From: Bacteroidota bacterium
Lineage (GTDB): Bacteria; Bacteroidota; Ignavibacteria; Ignavibacteriales; Ignavibacteriaceae
Assembly (NCBI GenBank): GCA_021793635.1
Contig: JAJYSI010000155.1
Span: 1 to 7,426, forward strand
DNA length: 7,426 nt
Reading direction: 5' to 3'
Shown: positions 1 to 6,923 of the stretch, piece after piece
How positions within the stretch are numbered: position 1 is the stretch's first letter
Layout of the letters: each line of letters opens with the position of its first letter
The notes under the pieces: generated by a model
Told to the model about the DNA's origin: nothing
The model's input: the letters and a program-made list of their open reading frames with translations, nothing else
The model's database searches: none
Made by a program: the position numbers and the translations under genes

Positions 1-1205
1 TGCTCGCATGGGTACTAGGTGCTTTACTTGCATTTATGGACGGTTTCGTATGGAGTGAATTAGGGGCAGCGATGCCGAGTGCAGGCGGAAGCTACGTTTT
101 TCTTAAAGAAATTTATGGACCTAAAAGCTGGGGAAAACTATTCTCTTTCCTATTAATATGGCAGACCATATTTCAGGCACCGCTTGTAGTAGCCTCAGGC
201 GCCATAGGATTCTCACAATATTTCACTTTTCTTTTTCCACTCAGTGCAGTCGGGCAAAAAATTGTCTCGGGACTTTTAGTAATTGCTATAGTTGTTCTTT
301 TGTACCGCCGGATTGCTACAGTAGGGAAAATTTCTTTGTTCCTTTGGATTGGGGTAATAGCTACTATGCTTTGGTTAATATTCGGCGGGGCAACACATTT
401 CAATCCCAAGCTAGCTTTTGATTTTCCGAAAGGCGCTTTTGATTTCTCCTTTATTTTTTTTGTTGGACTAGGCAGCGCATCAGTTCAGACGATTTATACT
501 TACTTAGGATATTATAACATTTGTAATCTCGGGGAAGAATTAAAAGAGCCTCAGAAAAACATTCCCAAAAGTATCTTCATCTCGATAGGAGGTATTGCGG
601 TATTATACCTTGCAATGCAGCTTAGTGTACTTGGAGTAATTCCCTGGCGTGAAGCAATGAACTCGAAATTCATTGTAAGCAGTTTTGTAGAAAAAATTTA
701 TGGTTCTAAAGCTGCGATAATTGCAACAGTCTTGATATTATGGATTGCCTTCTCATCTTTATTTTCAGCGCTGCTTGGATACTCGCGTATCCCTTATGCA
801 GCGGCAGTTGATGGTACGTTTTTCAACATATTCTCTAGGGTACATCCTAAGAAGCACTTTCCCAATGTTTCACTTTTAACACTCGGAGCAATTGCTTTTA
901 TATTCAGCCTTTTGTTCAGGCTAAAGGAAGTGATCAGTGCAATACTTGCAATGAGAATATTAGTTCAGTTCATAGGGCAGGCAGTAGGAATTATCATACT
1001 AAGAAAGAATAAGCCCGCAGAATTTTTCCCATTTAAAATGTGGCTTTATCCTTTACCTGCGCTTGTGGCTATTTTAATGTGGTTAGGCTTATTTTTTTCA
1101 ACCGGAATGTACTTTGCTCTTGGGGGGATTTTAATTATGTTAATTGGAACGATAGTGTTTTTTGTCCGGGCTTATATTATTAAAGATTTTCCATTTATAC
1201 AGTAG
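1..1205 (+). CDS. APC-superfamily amino-acid permease, 5'-truncated by the window edge
   Basis: Inner-membrane transporter of the amino acid-polyamine-organocation superfamily, probably a proton- or sodium-coupled amino-acid importer or an exchanger; the substrate cannot be read from the sequence. The frame is open from base 3 to the TAG at 1203-1205, giving about 401 visible residues. The ATG at 36 is internal: the residues before it (LAWVLGALLAF) already form a membrane helix. The family hallmark ELGAAMPSAGGSYVFLKEIYG follows, which normally sits at the end of TM2 and the start of TM3, so roughly 40-60 N-terminal residues are missing. A second family signature, GYYNICNLGEELKEPQKNIPKSI, lies in the middle at about 525-585. 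About ten further hydrophobic segments follow, and the protein ends in a short basic/aromatic tail. The next gene is 143 bp away with no clear terminator between. Certain as to family, unsure of substrate. Confidence 0.93.
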   Translation, partial: LAWVLGALLAFMDGFVWSELGAAMPSAGGSYVFLKEIYGPKSWGKLFSFLLIWQTIFQAPLVVASGAIGFSQYFTFLFPLSAVGQKIVSGLLVIAIVVLLYRRIATVGKISLFLWIGVIATMLWLIFGGATHFNPKLAFDFPKGAFDFSFIFFVGLGSASVQTIYTYLGYYNICNLGEELKEPQKNIPKSIFISIGGIAVLYLAMQLSVLGVIPWREAMNSKFIVSSFVEKIYGSKAAIIATVLILWIAFSSLFSALLGYSRIPYAAAVDGTFFNIFSRVHPKKHFPNVSLLTLGAIAFIFSLLFRLKEVISAILAMRILVQFIGQAVGIIILRKNKPAEFFPFKMWLYPLPALVAILMWLGLFFSTGMYFALGGILIMLIGTIVFFVRAYIIKDFPFIQ

Positions 1206-1348
1206 AAAATATTTTATAACAAAATACCGAGATTGAAAACGGCAACAATATTGAATCATTTGCGCTTTTCTTTTATGAATCAAAATATAGTCCAAATAAT
1301 TTATTGAGCTATTTGAATCCGCATTAAAAACAAAGACACGGAAGATAA
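1206..1348. other. Intergenic gap, AT-rich, no confident signal
   Basis: This 143-bp stretch separates the permease from the ABC operon. A weak sigma70-like pair, TTGAAT (1251-1256), 17 bp, then TATGAA (1274-1279), matches only 4/6 at each box. No TAnnTTTG element was found. A short Shine-Dalgarno-like GGAAG (1340-1344) lies 4 bp before the ATPase start, closer than usual. I see no terminator hairpin after the permease stop. Confidence 0.4.
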
Positions 1349-2266
1349 ATGATCTCTATCAAGAACATCACAAAAAAGTTTACGAACATTACCGCACTTG
1401 ACAACATCTCCCTAGAAATAAATGAGAAAGAACTATTCGGACTTCTCGGACCTAACGGCGCCGGCAAATCTACTCTGATGAATCTGCTTGTAGGTTATGT
1501 TAACGCCGATGCGGGAGAAATACTTATAGACGGTGAAAAAATTTCGACAGAGAATTTAGATATCAGACGAAAAATAGGTTTAGTACCTCAAACTTTAGCG
1601 CTATACGATGATCTATCCGCGCAAGATAACCTTGAAATATTTGGATCTTTTTTCCATTTAAAGAAAAGCACTTTAAAATATGTAGTAGCCGATAAATTAA
1701 ATATGGTTCAGCTTTACGACAGGAAAAAAGACAAAGTAAAAACATTTTCCGGGGGAATGAAGAGGAGGCTAAATCTTGCGGCAAGTCTACTTCATGATCC
1801 TCAAATAATATTATGTGACGAGCCAACAGTAGGAGTTGATCCTCAATCACGCAACGCAATATTTGAATATCTTGTAAAGCTAAATGAGCAAGGGAAAACA
1901 ATTATCTACACGACACATTATATGGAAGAAGCCGAAAGGCTTTGCAGCAGGATTGCCATTATAGATTTCGGGAAAATTATTACTACAGGAGTACTTGAAA
2001 CACTTTTGGAAGAGCTTCATTACAGTCAAACAATCCTGATTAATAAGAATCATTTAACTGAAAAAAAGGCAGAACTTTTTCAAACATTCGGGGAAATAAT
2101 TAATGAACAGGACAAGTACGAATTAAAGCCGACTAATAAATTAAAACTTTCTGAATTTTTTGCATCAATGGAGGAAAACGGAATTAATTATGAATCAATC
2201 GAAATTAAAAGGCCCTCATTAGAAGCCTTATTCCTTCATTTAACAGGAAGGAGACTAAGAGATTGA
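1349..2266 (+). CDS. ABC-2 type transporter ATP-binding protein (DrrA/CcmA-like)
   Basis: Cytoplasmic ATPase subunit of an ABC exporter, 305 residues. All nucleotide-binding motifs are intact: Walker A GPNGAGKST at residues 34-42 (K40), Q-loop glutamine Q81 in GLVPQ, signature SGGMKRR from residue 134, Walker B IILCDE at 153-158 (catalytic E158), D-loop near VGVDP (161-165), and switch histidine H190 in TTH. The SGGMKRRLNLA signature and GVDPQSR after Walker B are typical of the DrrA/ABC-2 class that drives drug, polysaccharide or lipid export, not of solute importers. Residues 220-305 form the C-terminal extension common in this class and end in PSLEALFLHLTGRRLRD. The ATG start has a modest upstream GGAAG. 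The stop overlaps the TTG start of the membrane subunit by 4 bp, so the two should be translationally coupled and assemble into one transporter. Substrate unknown. Confidence 0.96.
   Translation: MISIKNITKKFTNITALDNISLEINEKELFGLLGPNGAGKSTLMNLLVGYVNADAGEILIDGEKISTENLDIRRKIGLVPQTLALYDDLSAQDNLEIFGSFFHLKKSTLKYVVADKLNMVQLYDRKKDKVKTFSGGMKRRLNLAASLLHDPQIILCDEPTVGVDPQSRNAIFEYLVKLNEQGKTIIYTTHYMEEAERLCSRIAIIDFGKIITTGVLETLLEELHYSQTILINKNHLTEKKAELFQTFGEIINEQDKYELKPTNKLKLSEFFASMEENGINYESIEIKRPSLEALFLHLTGRRLRD
2245..2253 (+). promoter_or_regulatory. Strong Shine-Dalgarno for the ABC-2 membrane subunit
   Basis: AGGAAGGAG lies inside the last codons of the ATPase gene, 9 nt before TTG at 2263. It is the best ribosome-binding site in the window. 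It supports TTG as the true start and the 4-bp overlap (stop TGA at 2264-2266 nested with start TTG at 2263-2265). Confidence 0.85.
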
Positions 2267-3573
2267 AAACCATTTTGAATCTTATAAAGAAAGATTATAT
2301 TTTATTCTGGCACGATAAGCCTGCTGTAAGTTTGACATTTCTGGTGCCAATAGTATTGATTTATATATTCGGATCAATTTTCAGCGGCGGAGGTTCTCCG
2401 CAGGGAATCCGCATGGCTTTTATAAACAGCAGCAACGCAACCGTTGCAAAGAAAATTGAGACTGCACTTGATACCAGTTCCACATTTAAGATAATAAAAA
2501 CTTATACAAACGATCAGGGAAAAGAAGTTAAGTTTGATACGAACTCCGTAAAAGACTTCATTCGAAGGGGAAATGCTTCTGCGGCACTAGTTATTCCGGC
2601 GGATGCATACACCGACACATCCACATCGTTAAGACTGAAATTCTATTATGATCCTAAAAACGATATTGAAATGCAAATGATTCAAGGGCTGCTTACGCAA
2701 ACTATAATGACAGAAATCCCGAGCGTGTTTATCTCAAGTATGCAAAGAAAAGCCGAAGGATATTTGGGAATGAAAAAAGGATCAAATTTCAACAAGCAGA
2801 TAGCTTCAGTAATAAGCAAATATTACAATGTCGATACGGCTGAAATTCTTCACGGGATGCAATTTGCATATTCCGATTCAGCCGTTTCAGACACCTCCAG
2901 GAAAGCCGGAAATTTTTTCAGTAACATATTGCAAATGGATAAAGAGCAGCTAGTCGGAGCAAACGTAACAAGTCCTGACGCCACAAGGAGTGTAGGTGGT
3001 TGGGCAGTAATGTTTCTTCTATTTACAATGACCGGGGCTTCAACCTCCCTATTTGATGAAAGCAAAAGCGGAGTGGTTTTAAGGATATTATCCTCTCCGA
3101 TTTCAAGAGTTCAAATTTTGTGGAGCAAATATTTATATAATATTTCACTCGGGTGCATACAGCTTTTTGTACTCTTTTTTATGGGTTATTTACTTTTCAA
3201 TATTAATATTTTTTCAAACTTCTTAAATTTAGTATTGCTGATAATTGCAGCCTCCGCGGCAAGTACAGCTTTCGGTATGCTCCTTGCGGCATTTTGCAAA
3301 ACAGCGGCGCAGGCAAACGGGCTAGGAACATTTTTAATATTGACGATGAGTGCTGTGGGCGGAGCGTGGTTTCCGACATTTATTCTTCCGCCATTTATAC
3401 AGATAATTAGTAAGCTTACTATTGTATATTGGGCAGTTGATGGCTTCCTGAAAGTTTTATGGAACGGGTATGGGTTTATGGATATACTTCCATATCTTGG
3501 AGTTCTAATAGGCATTGCGGTTGTTGTTAATATGATTAGTCTATGGAAATTTAAGCGCGGTACGATTTTATAA
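2263..3573 (+). CDS. ABC-2 type transporter membrane subunit (YhhJ/ABC2_membrane_3-like)
   Basis: Inner-membrane permease of the exporter, 436 residues. The layout is that of the large ABC-2 permease class. One helix lies near the N-terminus (about residues 21-43, preceded by the KKDYILFWHDKP amphipathic stretch). A long extracytoplasmic domain follows (about 45-245). A C-terminal block holds five or six helices at about 246-266, 291-313, 319-344, 353-371 and 408-428, with an added hydrophobic patch around 373-395. The cytoplasmic loop ESKSGVVLRILSSPISRVQILWSKYL after the second helix is the usual ABC-2 coupling segment that contacts the ATPase. The start is TTG, decided by a strong upstream Shine-Dalgarno and the overlap with the ATPase stop. 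Only one permease gene is present and no HlyD-type adaptor is seen, so a homodimer is the simplest model (inference). The large periplasmic domain is shared with YhhJ-type and some exopolysaccharide or drug exporters; the substrate cannot be assigned. Confidence 0.93.
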   Translation: MKTILNLIKKDYILFWHDKPAVSLTFLVPIVLIYIFGSIFSGGGSPQGIRMAFINSSNATVAKKIETALDTSSTFKIIKTYTNDQGKEVKFDTNSVKDFIRRGNASAALVIPADAYTDTSTSLRLKFYYDPKNDIEMQMIQGLLTQTIMTEIPSVFISSMQRKAEGYLGMKKGSNFNKQIASVISKYYNVDTAEILHGMQFAYSDSAVSDTSRKAGNFFSNILQMDKEQLVGANVTSPDATRSVGGWAVMFLLFTMTGASTSLFDESKSGVVLRILSSPISRVQILWSKYLYNISLGCIQLFVLFFMGYLLFNINIFSNFLNLVLLIIAASAASTAFGMLLAAFCKTAAQANGLGTFLILTMSAVGGAWFPTFILPPFIQIISKLTIVYWAVDGFLKVLWNGYGFMDILPYLGVLIGIAVVVNMISLWKFKRGTIL

Positions 3574-3595
3574 TTTATTTAATTGATTAAATATT

Positions 3596-4837
3596 TTGAA
3601 TTTATTTCAGTGGACATATGAGATTAGATTTATTGTTGCATTAGCACTTGGCTTTTTAATCGGACTTGAAAGAGAGCGGTCGGGAAGTGAAAGGAAAAAC
3701 AGACTTTTTGCCGGAGTAAGAACTTATACCTTAATTAGTTTATTCGGTTTTGCCTGCGGATGGCTTTTTCATATAAATGTAACATTCGCGTTACCGGCGG
3801 GAATGATTTCAATAGCAGCACTTGCATTGATGGGATATATTTCAAAATTAAAAGAAGGTAAAACCGGGACAACAAGCGAGGTAGCAGCGCTTTTAACATT
3901 TACCATTGGTGCGCTGTCAATGCTGGCGGATATATGGCTGCCGATGGCATTAGGTATCATTGCCACATTTCTTCTATCCGAAAAAGCTGAACTTGAAAGC
4001 TGGGTAGAGCGATTAGATAAAACTGAATTTCTTGCAGTCATAAAATTCTTACTTATAACATTAATAATACTACCTGCACTGCCCGATCAAAACTATACTC
4101 AATTCAACCTTAACCCTAAAAACATTTGGGAATATGTAGTCATGGTATCGACGATAGGATTCGTCGGATACTTCCTGATGAAGAAATTCGGCGGCAAAGT
4201 AGGCTTATGGCTTTCGGGATTGCTCGGCGGTATTGTATCGAGCACCGCAGTCAGTATTGCTGTAGGAAGAATAGCAAAAAACAATCCTGAGCAAAGCGGA
4301 AACGCATTGCAGGCATCACTTCTTGCAAGCAGCGTAATGTATATAAGAATTTTAATAATCATTGGAATTATTAATCCATCAAGTATTTTCTTGCTATGGT
4401 GGAAATTTGCTTTGCTAACAATAATCGGAATTGCACTTTCATTTGGGTTAAAATCAAAGAAATCCCAACCCGGAGCACATTCTGTTTCAACACTTCAAAA
4501 CCCATTTGAAATTAAGCCGGCTATATTTTTTGCAGCTTTGTTTGTAATTCTTTCTGTGGTTACTATTCTAGTAAAAAACTATTTTGGCAACGGAGGACTT
4601 TTAACACTCTCGGCGGTTGTAGGAGTAACAGACATAGATCCATTTATATTATCCTTAGTTCAAGGTGCAAAGCCGTTGGAGCCCATAATTATTTCGGCAA
4701 TAATAATGGCAATGATGAGTAACACGATCATCAAAGCAATTTATTTTGCCGTGCAAGCTAAGGATATAAGGAAAGAGACATATATACGATACGGCATATG
4801 GGCACTTTTACATCTCCCATTCATAATATTATTGTGA
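3596..4837 (+). CDS. MgtC/SapB family membrane protein with DUF4010 domain
   Basis: Polytopic inner-membrane protein, 413 residues, a usual length for the MgtC-DUF4010 architecture. The N-terminal MgtC/SapB-like part (about residues 10-140) has the signature ALGFLIGLERER (17-28) followed by FAGVRTYTLISLFG (38-51). The C-terminal DUF4010 part (about 175-413) contains the glycine/serine-rich GLLGGIVSSTAVS and the conserved-looking AVVGVTDIDPF. About ten to twelve helices are expected. MgtC relatives are linked to magnesium limitation and acid or virulence adaptation; the role of the DUF4010 form is not established. The start is uncertain: TTG at 3596 is the first plausible codon after an in-frame TGA at 3584, but no Shine-Dalgarno precedes it, and ATT at 3593 would also be in frame. 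It begins 22 bp after the ABC-2 permease stop with no terminator between, so it may belong to the same transcript. No functional link to the exporter is evident. Confidence 0.9.
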   Translation: MNLFQWTYEIRFIVALALGFLIGLERERSGSERKNRLFAGVRTYTLISLFGFACGWLFHINVTFALPAGMISIAALALMGYISKLKEGKTGTTSEVAALLTFTIGALSMLADIWLPMALGIIATFLLSEKAELESWVERLDKTEFLAVIKFLLITLIILPALPDQNYTQFNLNPKNIWEYVVMVSTIGFVGYFLMKKFGGKVGLWLSGLLGGIVSSTAVSIAVGRIAKNNPEQSGNALQASLLASSVMYIRILIIIGIINPSSIFLLWWKFALLTIIGIALSFGLKSKKSQPGAHSVSTLQNPFEIKPAIFFAALFVILSVVTILVKNYFGNGGLLTLSAVVGVTDIDPFILSLVQGAKPLEPIIISAIIMAMMSNTIIKAIYFAVQAKDIRKETYIRYGIWALLHLPFIILL

Positions 4838-4888
4838 TCTTAAATCTTACCGATTAACATCATCACTTTTTTCTGAACTTCTAATTAT

Positions 4889-4896
4889 TATATTCG
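4889..4896 (+). promoter_or_regulatory. Possible TAnnTTTG-type promoter element for the cytochrome gene
   Basis: TATATTCG matches TAnnTTTG at 7 of 8 positions counting the two free ones, and would place transcription start about 35 nt before the ATG at 4936. The expected upstream TTTG is poor (only a TTCTG-like stretch near 4871). Weak evidence, recorded because the intergenic spacing and the different function suggest a separate transcript. Confidence 0.25.
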
Positions 4897-4924
4897 TTTC
4901 AAATAAATTCCATTTTAATCAATT

Positions 4925-4929
4925 AGAGG
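4925..4929 (+). promoter_or_regulatory. Ribosome-binding site of the cytochrome gene
   Basis: AGAGG lies 6 nt before the ATG at 4936 and supports that start, which is directly followed by a basic-hydrophobic signal sequence. Confidence 0.7.
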
Positions 4930-4935
4930 TAGCGC

Positions 4936-6132
4936 ATGGCAAATAAAAAATCTTTGGGCAAAATATTTCTTTTACTTACCGGTATTTTGGTTATTTCATT
5001 TTCTTACGGATGGGCTGTTACCGGGAAAAGCTCAAGTGGAATAAAAAACGATTTGAACTCCGGAAAAGAAAATATGTCTTCTAAGAAGGGCACAATAAAA
5101 CTTTTTTCTTCCTCAGAAGGAGAAAAGCCAGCAGAGAAAGTATACAAGAATATAAAAGTATTTAAGGGACTCCCCGCTTCACGATTAATTCCTACGATGA
5201 GATTCATCGAAGCAGCACTTGGTACCAACTGCGATGATTGCCATGTTCATGACAAAACAAAAGGTTGGGAGTTTGACAGCGACAAGAAATCCGGAAAGAA
5301 AAAAGCAAGAAAGATGATCGAAATGATGAATGACATTAACAAACATCATTTTATGGGGCATCAAGAGGTAACATGTTTTACATGCCATCACGGTCAATTA
5401 AATCCGCCGACCGTACCCGCTTTATTAAAGCTTCCCTTAAAGCCAGAAGACAGAAACGATAAAGACATAATAGTGGCAAATAGATTAAATACAGCCGGAG
5501 AAATTGTCGCAAAATATGTAAAGGGTATCGGCGGGAAAGAAGCATTTCAAAAAATAACTTCGTTAAAATTTGAAGGAACTACCCTTAATGAAGACGGAAA
5601 GGAAATGCCGCTTACCATATATCAAAAGGCACCGGATAAAATTTTAACCATTGGTCAAAATCATTGGGGTGAATTTTCAAGAGGATTTAATGGCGAAGTT
5701 GGATGGTTTAAAGCAGGACAAAGGGAGGATGAAATTAAGGGAGATGATTTGAATCTATTAAAAGATGCTGCGGAATTTTACAGAAGCATTAACATTGAGA
5801 AAGATTATTCTAATTTAAGATTTAGCAATGTAGTTGTAGTAGACGGCGATACAGCTTACGAAGTAAAGGGATCGCGCTCTGAGTATTTAAGCGACAAGCT
5901 TTATTTTGATGTAAATACAGGATTATTAATTAGAAAGATTCAATACAACCAAACTCCTCTTGGTGATATTCAAGTTCAAACTGATTATAAAGATTACAAA
6001 AATGTGGATGGTGTTTTAATTCCGTTTACTGTGCATACAGCCGGATATGATTTTAACCAGACAATGAACTTTAATAAAATTGCTGCTAACACAGAGATAG
6101 CCGACAAGATGCTCGAGATGCCGGCGAAATAA
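4936..6132 (+). CDS. Diheme c-type cytochrome, reaction-centre cytochrome subunit-like, with C-terminal LolA-like domain
   Basis: Exported diheme cytochrome of 398 residues. Residues 1-28 are a signal or anchor (KK then FLLLTGILVISFSYGWA), with no lipobox cysteine. A Ser/Lys/Gly-rich linker runs to about residue 68. The cytochrome part (about 69-155) carries two heme c sites: CDDCH (C99, C102, H103) and CFTCH (C147, C150, H151). The lead-in NIKVFKGLPASRLIPTMRFIEAALG before the first site, and ARKMIEMMNDIN before the second, resemble the photosynthetic reaction-centre cytochrome c subunit family (CytoC_RC). M88 and one of M127/M130/M131 are candidate axial ligands. The photosynthetic subunit usually binds four hemes; this one has two, as I recall for relatives in non-phototrophs. 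Residues about 185-395 (GKEAFQKITSLKFEGT, then YFDVNTGLLIRKIQY and VDGVLIPFTV) look like a LolA/LppX-type beta half-barrel. Likely a periplasmic electron carrier or sensor of unknown partner. No cytochrome oxidase or reaction-centre genes lie nearby. Confidence 0.9.
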   Translation: MANKKSLGKIFLLLTGILVISFSYGWAVTGKSSSGIKNDLNSGKENMSSKKGTIKLFSSSEGEKPAEKVYKNIKVFKGLPASRLIPTMRFIEAALGTNCDDCHVHDKTKGWEFDSDKKSGKKKARKMIEMMNDINKHHFMGHQEVTCFTCHHGQLNPPTVPALLKLPLKPEDRNDKDIIVANRLNTAGEIVAKYVKGIGGKEAFQKITSLKFEGTTLNEDGKEMPLTIYQKAPDKILTIGQNHWGEFSRGFNGEVGWFKAGQREDEIKGDDLNLLKDAAEFYRSINIEKDYSNLRFSNVVVVDGDTAYEVKGSRSEYLSDKLYFDVNTGLLIRKIQYNQTPLGDIQVQTDYKDYKNVDGVLIPFTVHTAGYDFNQTMNFNKIAANTEIADKMLEMPAK

Positions 6133-6145
6133 TTTTCTTATAATA

Positions 6146-6178
6146 TTGGGGCGGCAGACAAGCCGTCCCAAATTTTAT
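6146..6178 (+). terminator. Rho-independent terminator after the cytochrome gene
   Basis: TTGGGGCGGC (6146-6155) pairs with GCCGTCCCAA (6162-6171) across a 6-nt loop AGACAA: a 10-bp stem with one G-U pair, followed by the T-rich ATTTTAT tract. It starts 13 bp after the stop codon. Confidence 0.85.
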
Positions 6179-6232
6179 ATTCCCTTCCATTAGCAAACCG
6201 ACACAAAACTTTCAAAAGACAGTCCTAAAAAT

Positions 6233-6263
6233 TTTGATAGAGAATCAAATTTGATTAATTTTG
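6233..6263 (+). promoter_or_regulatory. Bacteroidota-type promoter of the tRNA-Lys gene
   Basis: TTTG at 6233-6236, a 19-bp spacer, and TAATTTTG at 6256-6263 match the Bacteroidota consensus (TTTG at -33, 19-21 bp, TAnnTTTG at -7) exactly. The predicted start falls at about 6266-6268, so the primary transcript would carry almost no 5' leader before the mature tRNA. This is the best taxonomic clue of the regulatory kind in the window. Confidence 0.6.
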
Positions 6264-6267
6264 CCCC

Positions 6268-6340
6268 GCACCCTTAGCTCAGTTGGTAGAGCATCTGACT
6301 CTTAATCAGCAGGTCGCGGGTTCGAGTCCCGCAGGGTGCA
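6268..6340 (+). tRNA. tRNA-Lys (anticodon CUU)
   Basis: A complete 73-nt cloverleaf folds by eye. The acceptor stem GCACCCT pairs with AGGGTGC, the discriminator is A6340, the D stem is GCTC/GAGC, and the T stem GCGGG/CCCGC encloses the loop TTCGAGT. The anticodon arm has the loop CTCTTAA with anticodon CTT at 6301-6303, reading lysine AAG. The first anticodon-stem pair (position 27 T against 43 C) is a mismatch; the other four pair. CCA is not encoded and must be added afterwards. Confidence 0.97.
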
Positions 6341-6345
6341 CATAT

Positions 6346-6384
6346 AAACCTTCAAAATGAATCATTTTGGAGGTTTTTTGTTTT
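6346..6384 (+). terminator. Rho-independent terminator of the tRNA gene
   Basis: AAACCTTCAAAA (6346-6357) pairs with TTTTGGAGGTTT (6365-6376) around the loop TGAATCA, with one U-G pair. The stem runs directly into TTTTTTG and TTTTG. It begins 6 bp after the mature tRNA end. Confidence 0.9.
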
Positions 6385-6650
6385 GTGAGTGTTTGAGAAT
6401 CCCGATGATTTTTAGCTTTAAAGTAGGGACTGAGTAGGGACTTTTTCAGGGCGTCCTTTTTCCTACCGAACTTAAATAAAATGAATGCATCATTAAGAAA
6501 GTTCTGGGCTGCCATACCACTTAAACTTAAAGATGTATTCATCTGATAACTTGGTGTTGTTTTTATTTGGCTTTGAACTTTTTGCATACTTCAACTTAAG
6601 AATTTTGTTCCTGATGTTCAATGATTTTATTAATAATTTTATTATGGCTA
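6385..6650. other. Non-coding stretch with an 11-bp tandem duplication
   Basis: AT-rich spacer between the tRNA terminator and the small minus-strand ORF. AGTAGGGACT occurs twice in tandem with an 11-bp period (6422-6431 and 6433-6442). On the minus strand an open frame runs from 6587 through the terminator into the tRNA, but its last residues are only the antisense of the tRNA T arm, so I do not call it a gene. It shows no clear integrase motif, so use of the tRNA as an integration site is not supported here. Confidence 0.5.
6422..6442 (+). repeat. Tandem direct repeat AGTAGGGACT x2
   Basis: Two perfect 10-bp copies separated by one base (G), 82 bp downstream of the tRNA. The function is unknown. 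Such short tandem words next to a tRNA can be recombinase arm sites, but nothing else here supports that. Confidence 0.8.
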
Positions 6651-6857
6651 TCAGTAACTAATAATTCCATCCGGATCTGATTCCTCAAAGATCTTCCCGC
6701 AAATTGTGCACTTTGTTGTTTGAGCAATAACAATATTATGAAATGAGTTTACAGAATGGGTCTGAGAAATAATTCTAAGGTTCCTTTTACAATTATGCGG
6801 AGGAATCTCTTTGGTTTGCTGTTGCTGATTGTTAGTTCGCATTTTTTCTAGTTCCAT
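6651..6857 (-). CDS. Small hypothetical protein with a C-terminal CxxC knuckle
   Basis: A possible 68-residue protein that I do not recognise. ATG at 6857 is preferred over the in-frame GTG at 6869, because GAGG (6867-6864 on the minus strand) sits 6 nt upstream of this ATG. The N-terminus is charged and glutamine-rich (MELEKMRTNNQQQQ). The middle has HNCKRNLRIISQTHS, and the C-terminus holds KCTICGKIFEESDPDGI, which looks like the first half of a zinc ribbon (C-x2-C followed by an acidic patch). The second cysteine pair is missing: the frame stops three residues after GI, and the next in-frame triplet beyond the TGA is TAG. It could be a genuine mini-protein, a zinc ribbon that pairs with another chain, or a truncated remnant. 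No terminator is obvious. Coding potential is uncertain because it stands alone and antisense to the upstream genes. Confidence 0.4.
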   Translation of the reverse strand: MELEKMRTNNQQQQTKEIPPHNCKRNLRIISQTHSVNSFHNIVIAQTTKCTICGKIFEESDPDGIISY

Positions 6858-6923
6858 TATTAACCTCACGATTTAGTTTTAGACTAGCAGGGCGCTTTGT
6901 CCCGCAATAAAAAAAACATGCAG

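Noticed and set aside
36..38. ATG at 36 as start of the amino-acid permease
   Set aside because: The frame is open upstream to the window edge, and the preceding residues are part of a conserved transmembrane helix, so the real start lies outside.
1563..1901. Minus-strand 112-codon frame inside the ABC ATPase gene
   Set aside because: It is fully antisense to a gene with intact Walker A, signature and Walker B motifs and has no family resemblance of its own. The other shadow frames inside the permease, MgtC and cytochrome genes were dismissed for the same reason.
6268..6340. Integrated element using tRNA-Lys as attachment site
   Set aside because: No second copy of the tRNA 3' end and no integrase were found in the window, so this remains unsupported.
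6306..6587. Minus-strand 93-codon open frame ending in HPAGLEPATC
   Set aside because: Its C-terminal residues are the antisense translation of the tRNA T arm and acceptor, a known annotation artefact. It also crosses the tRNA terminator and shows no recognisable domain.
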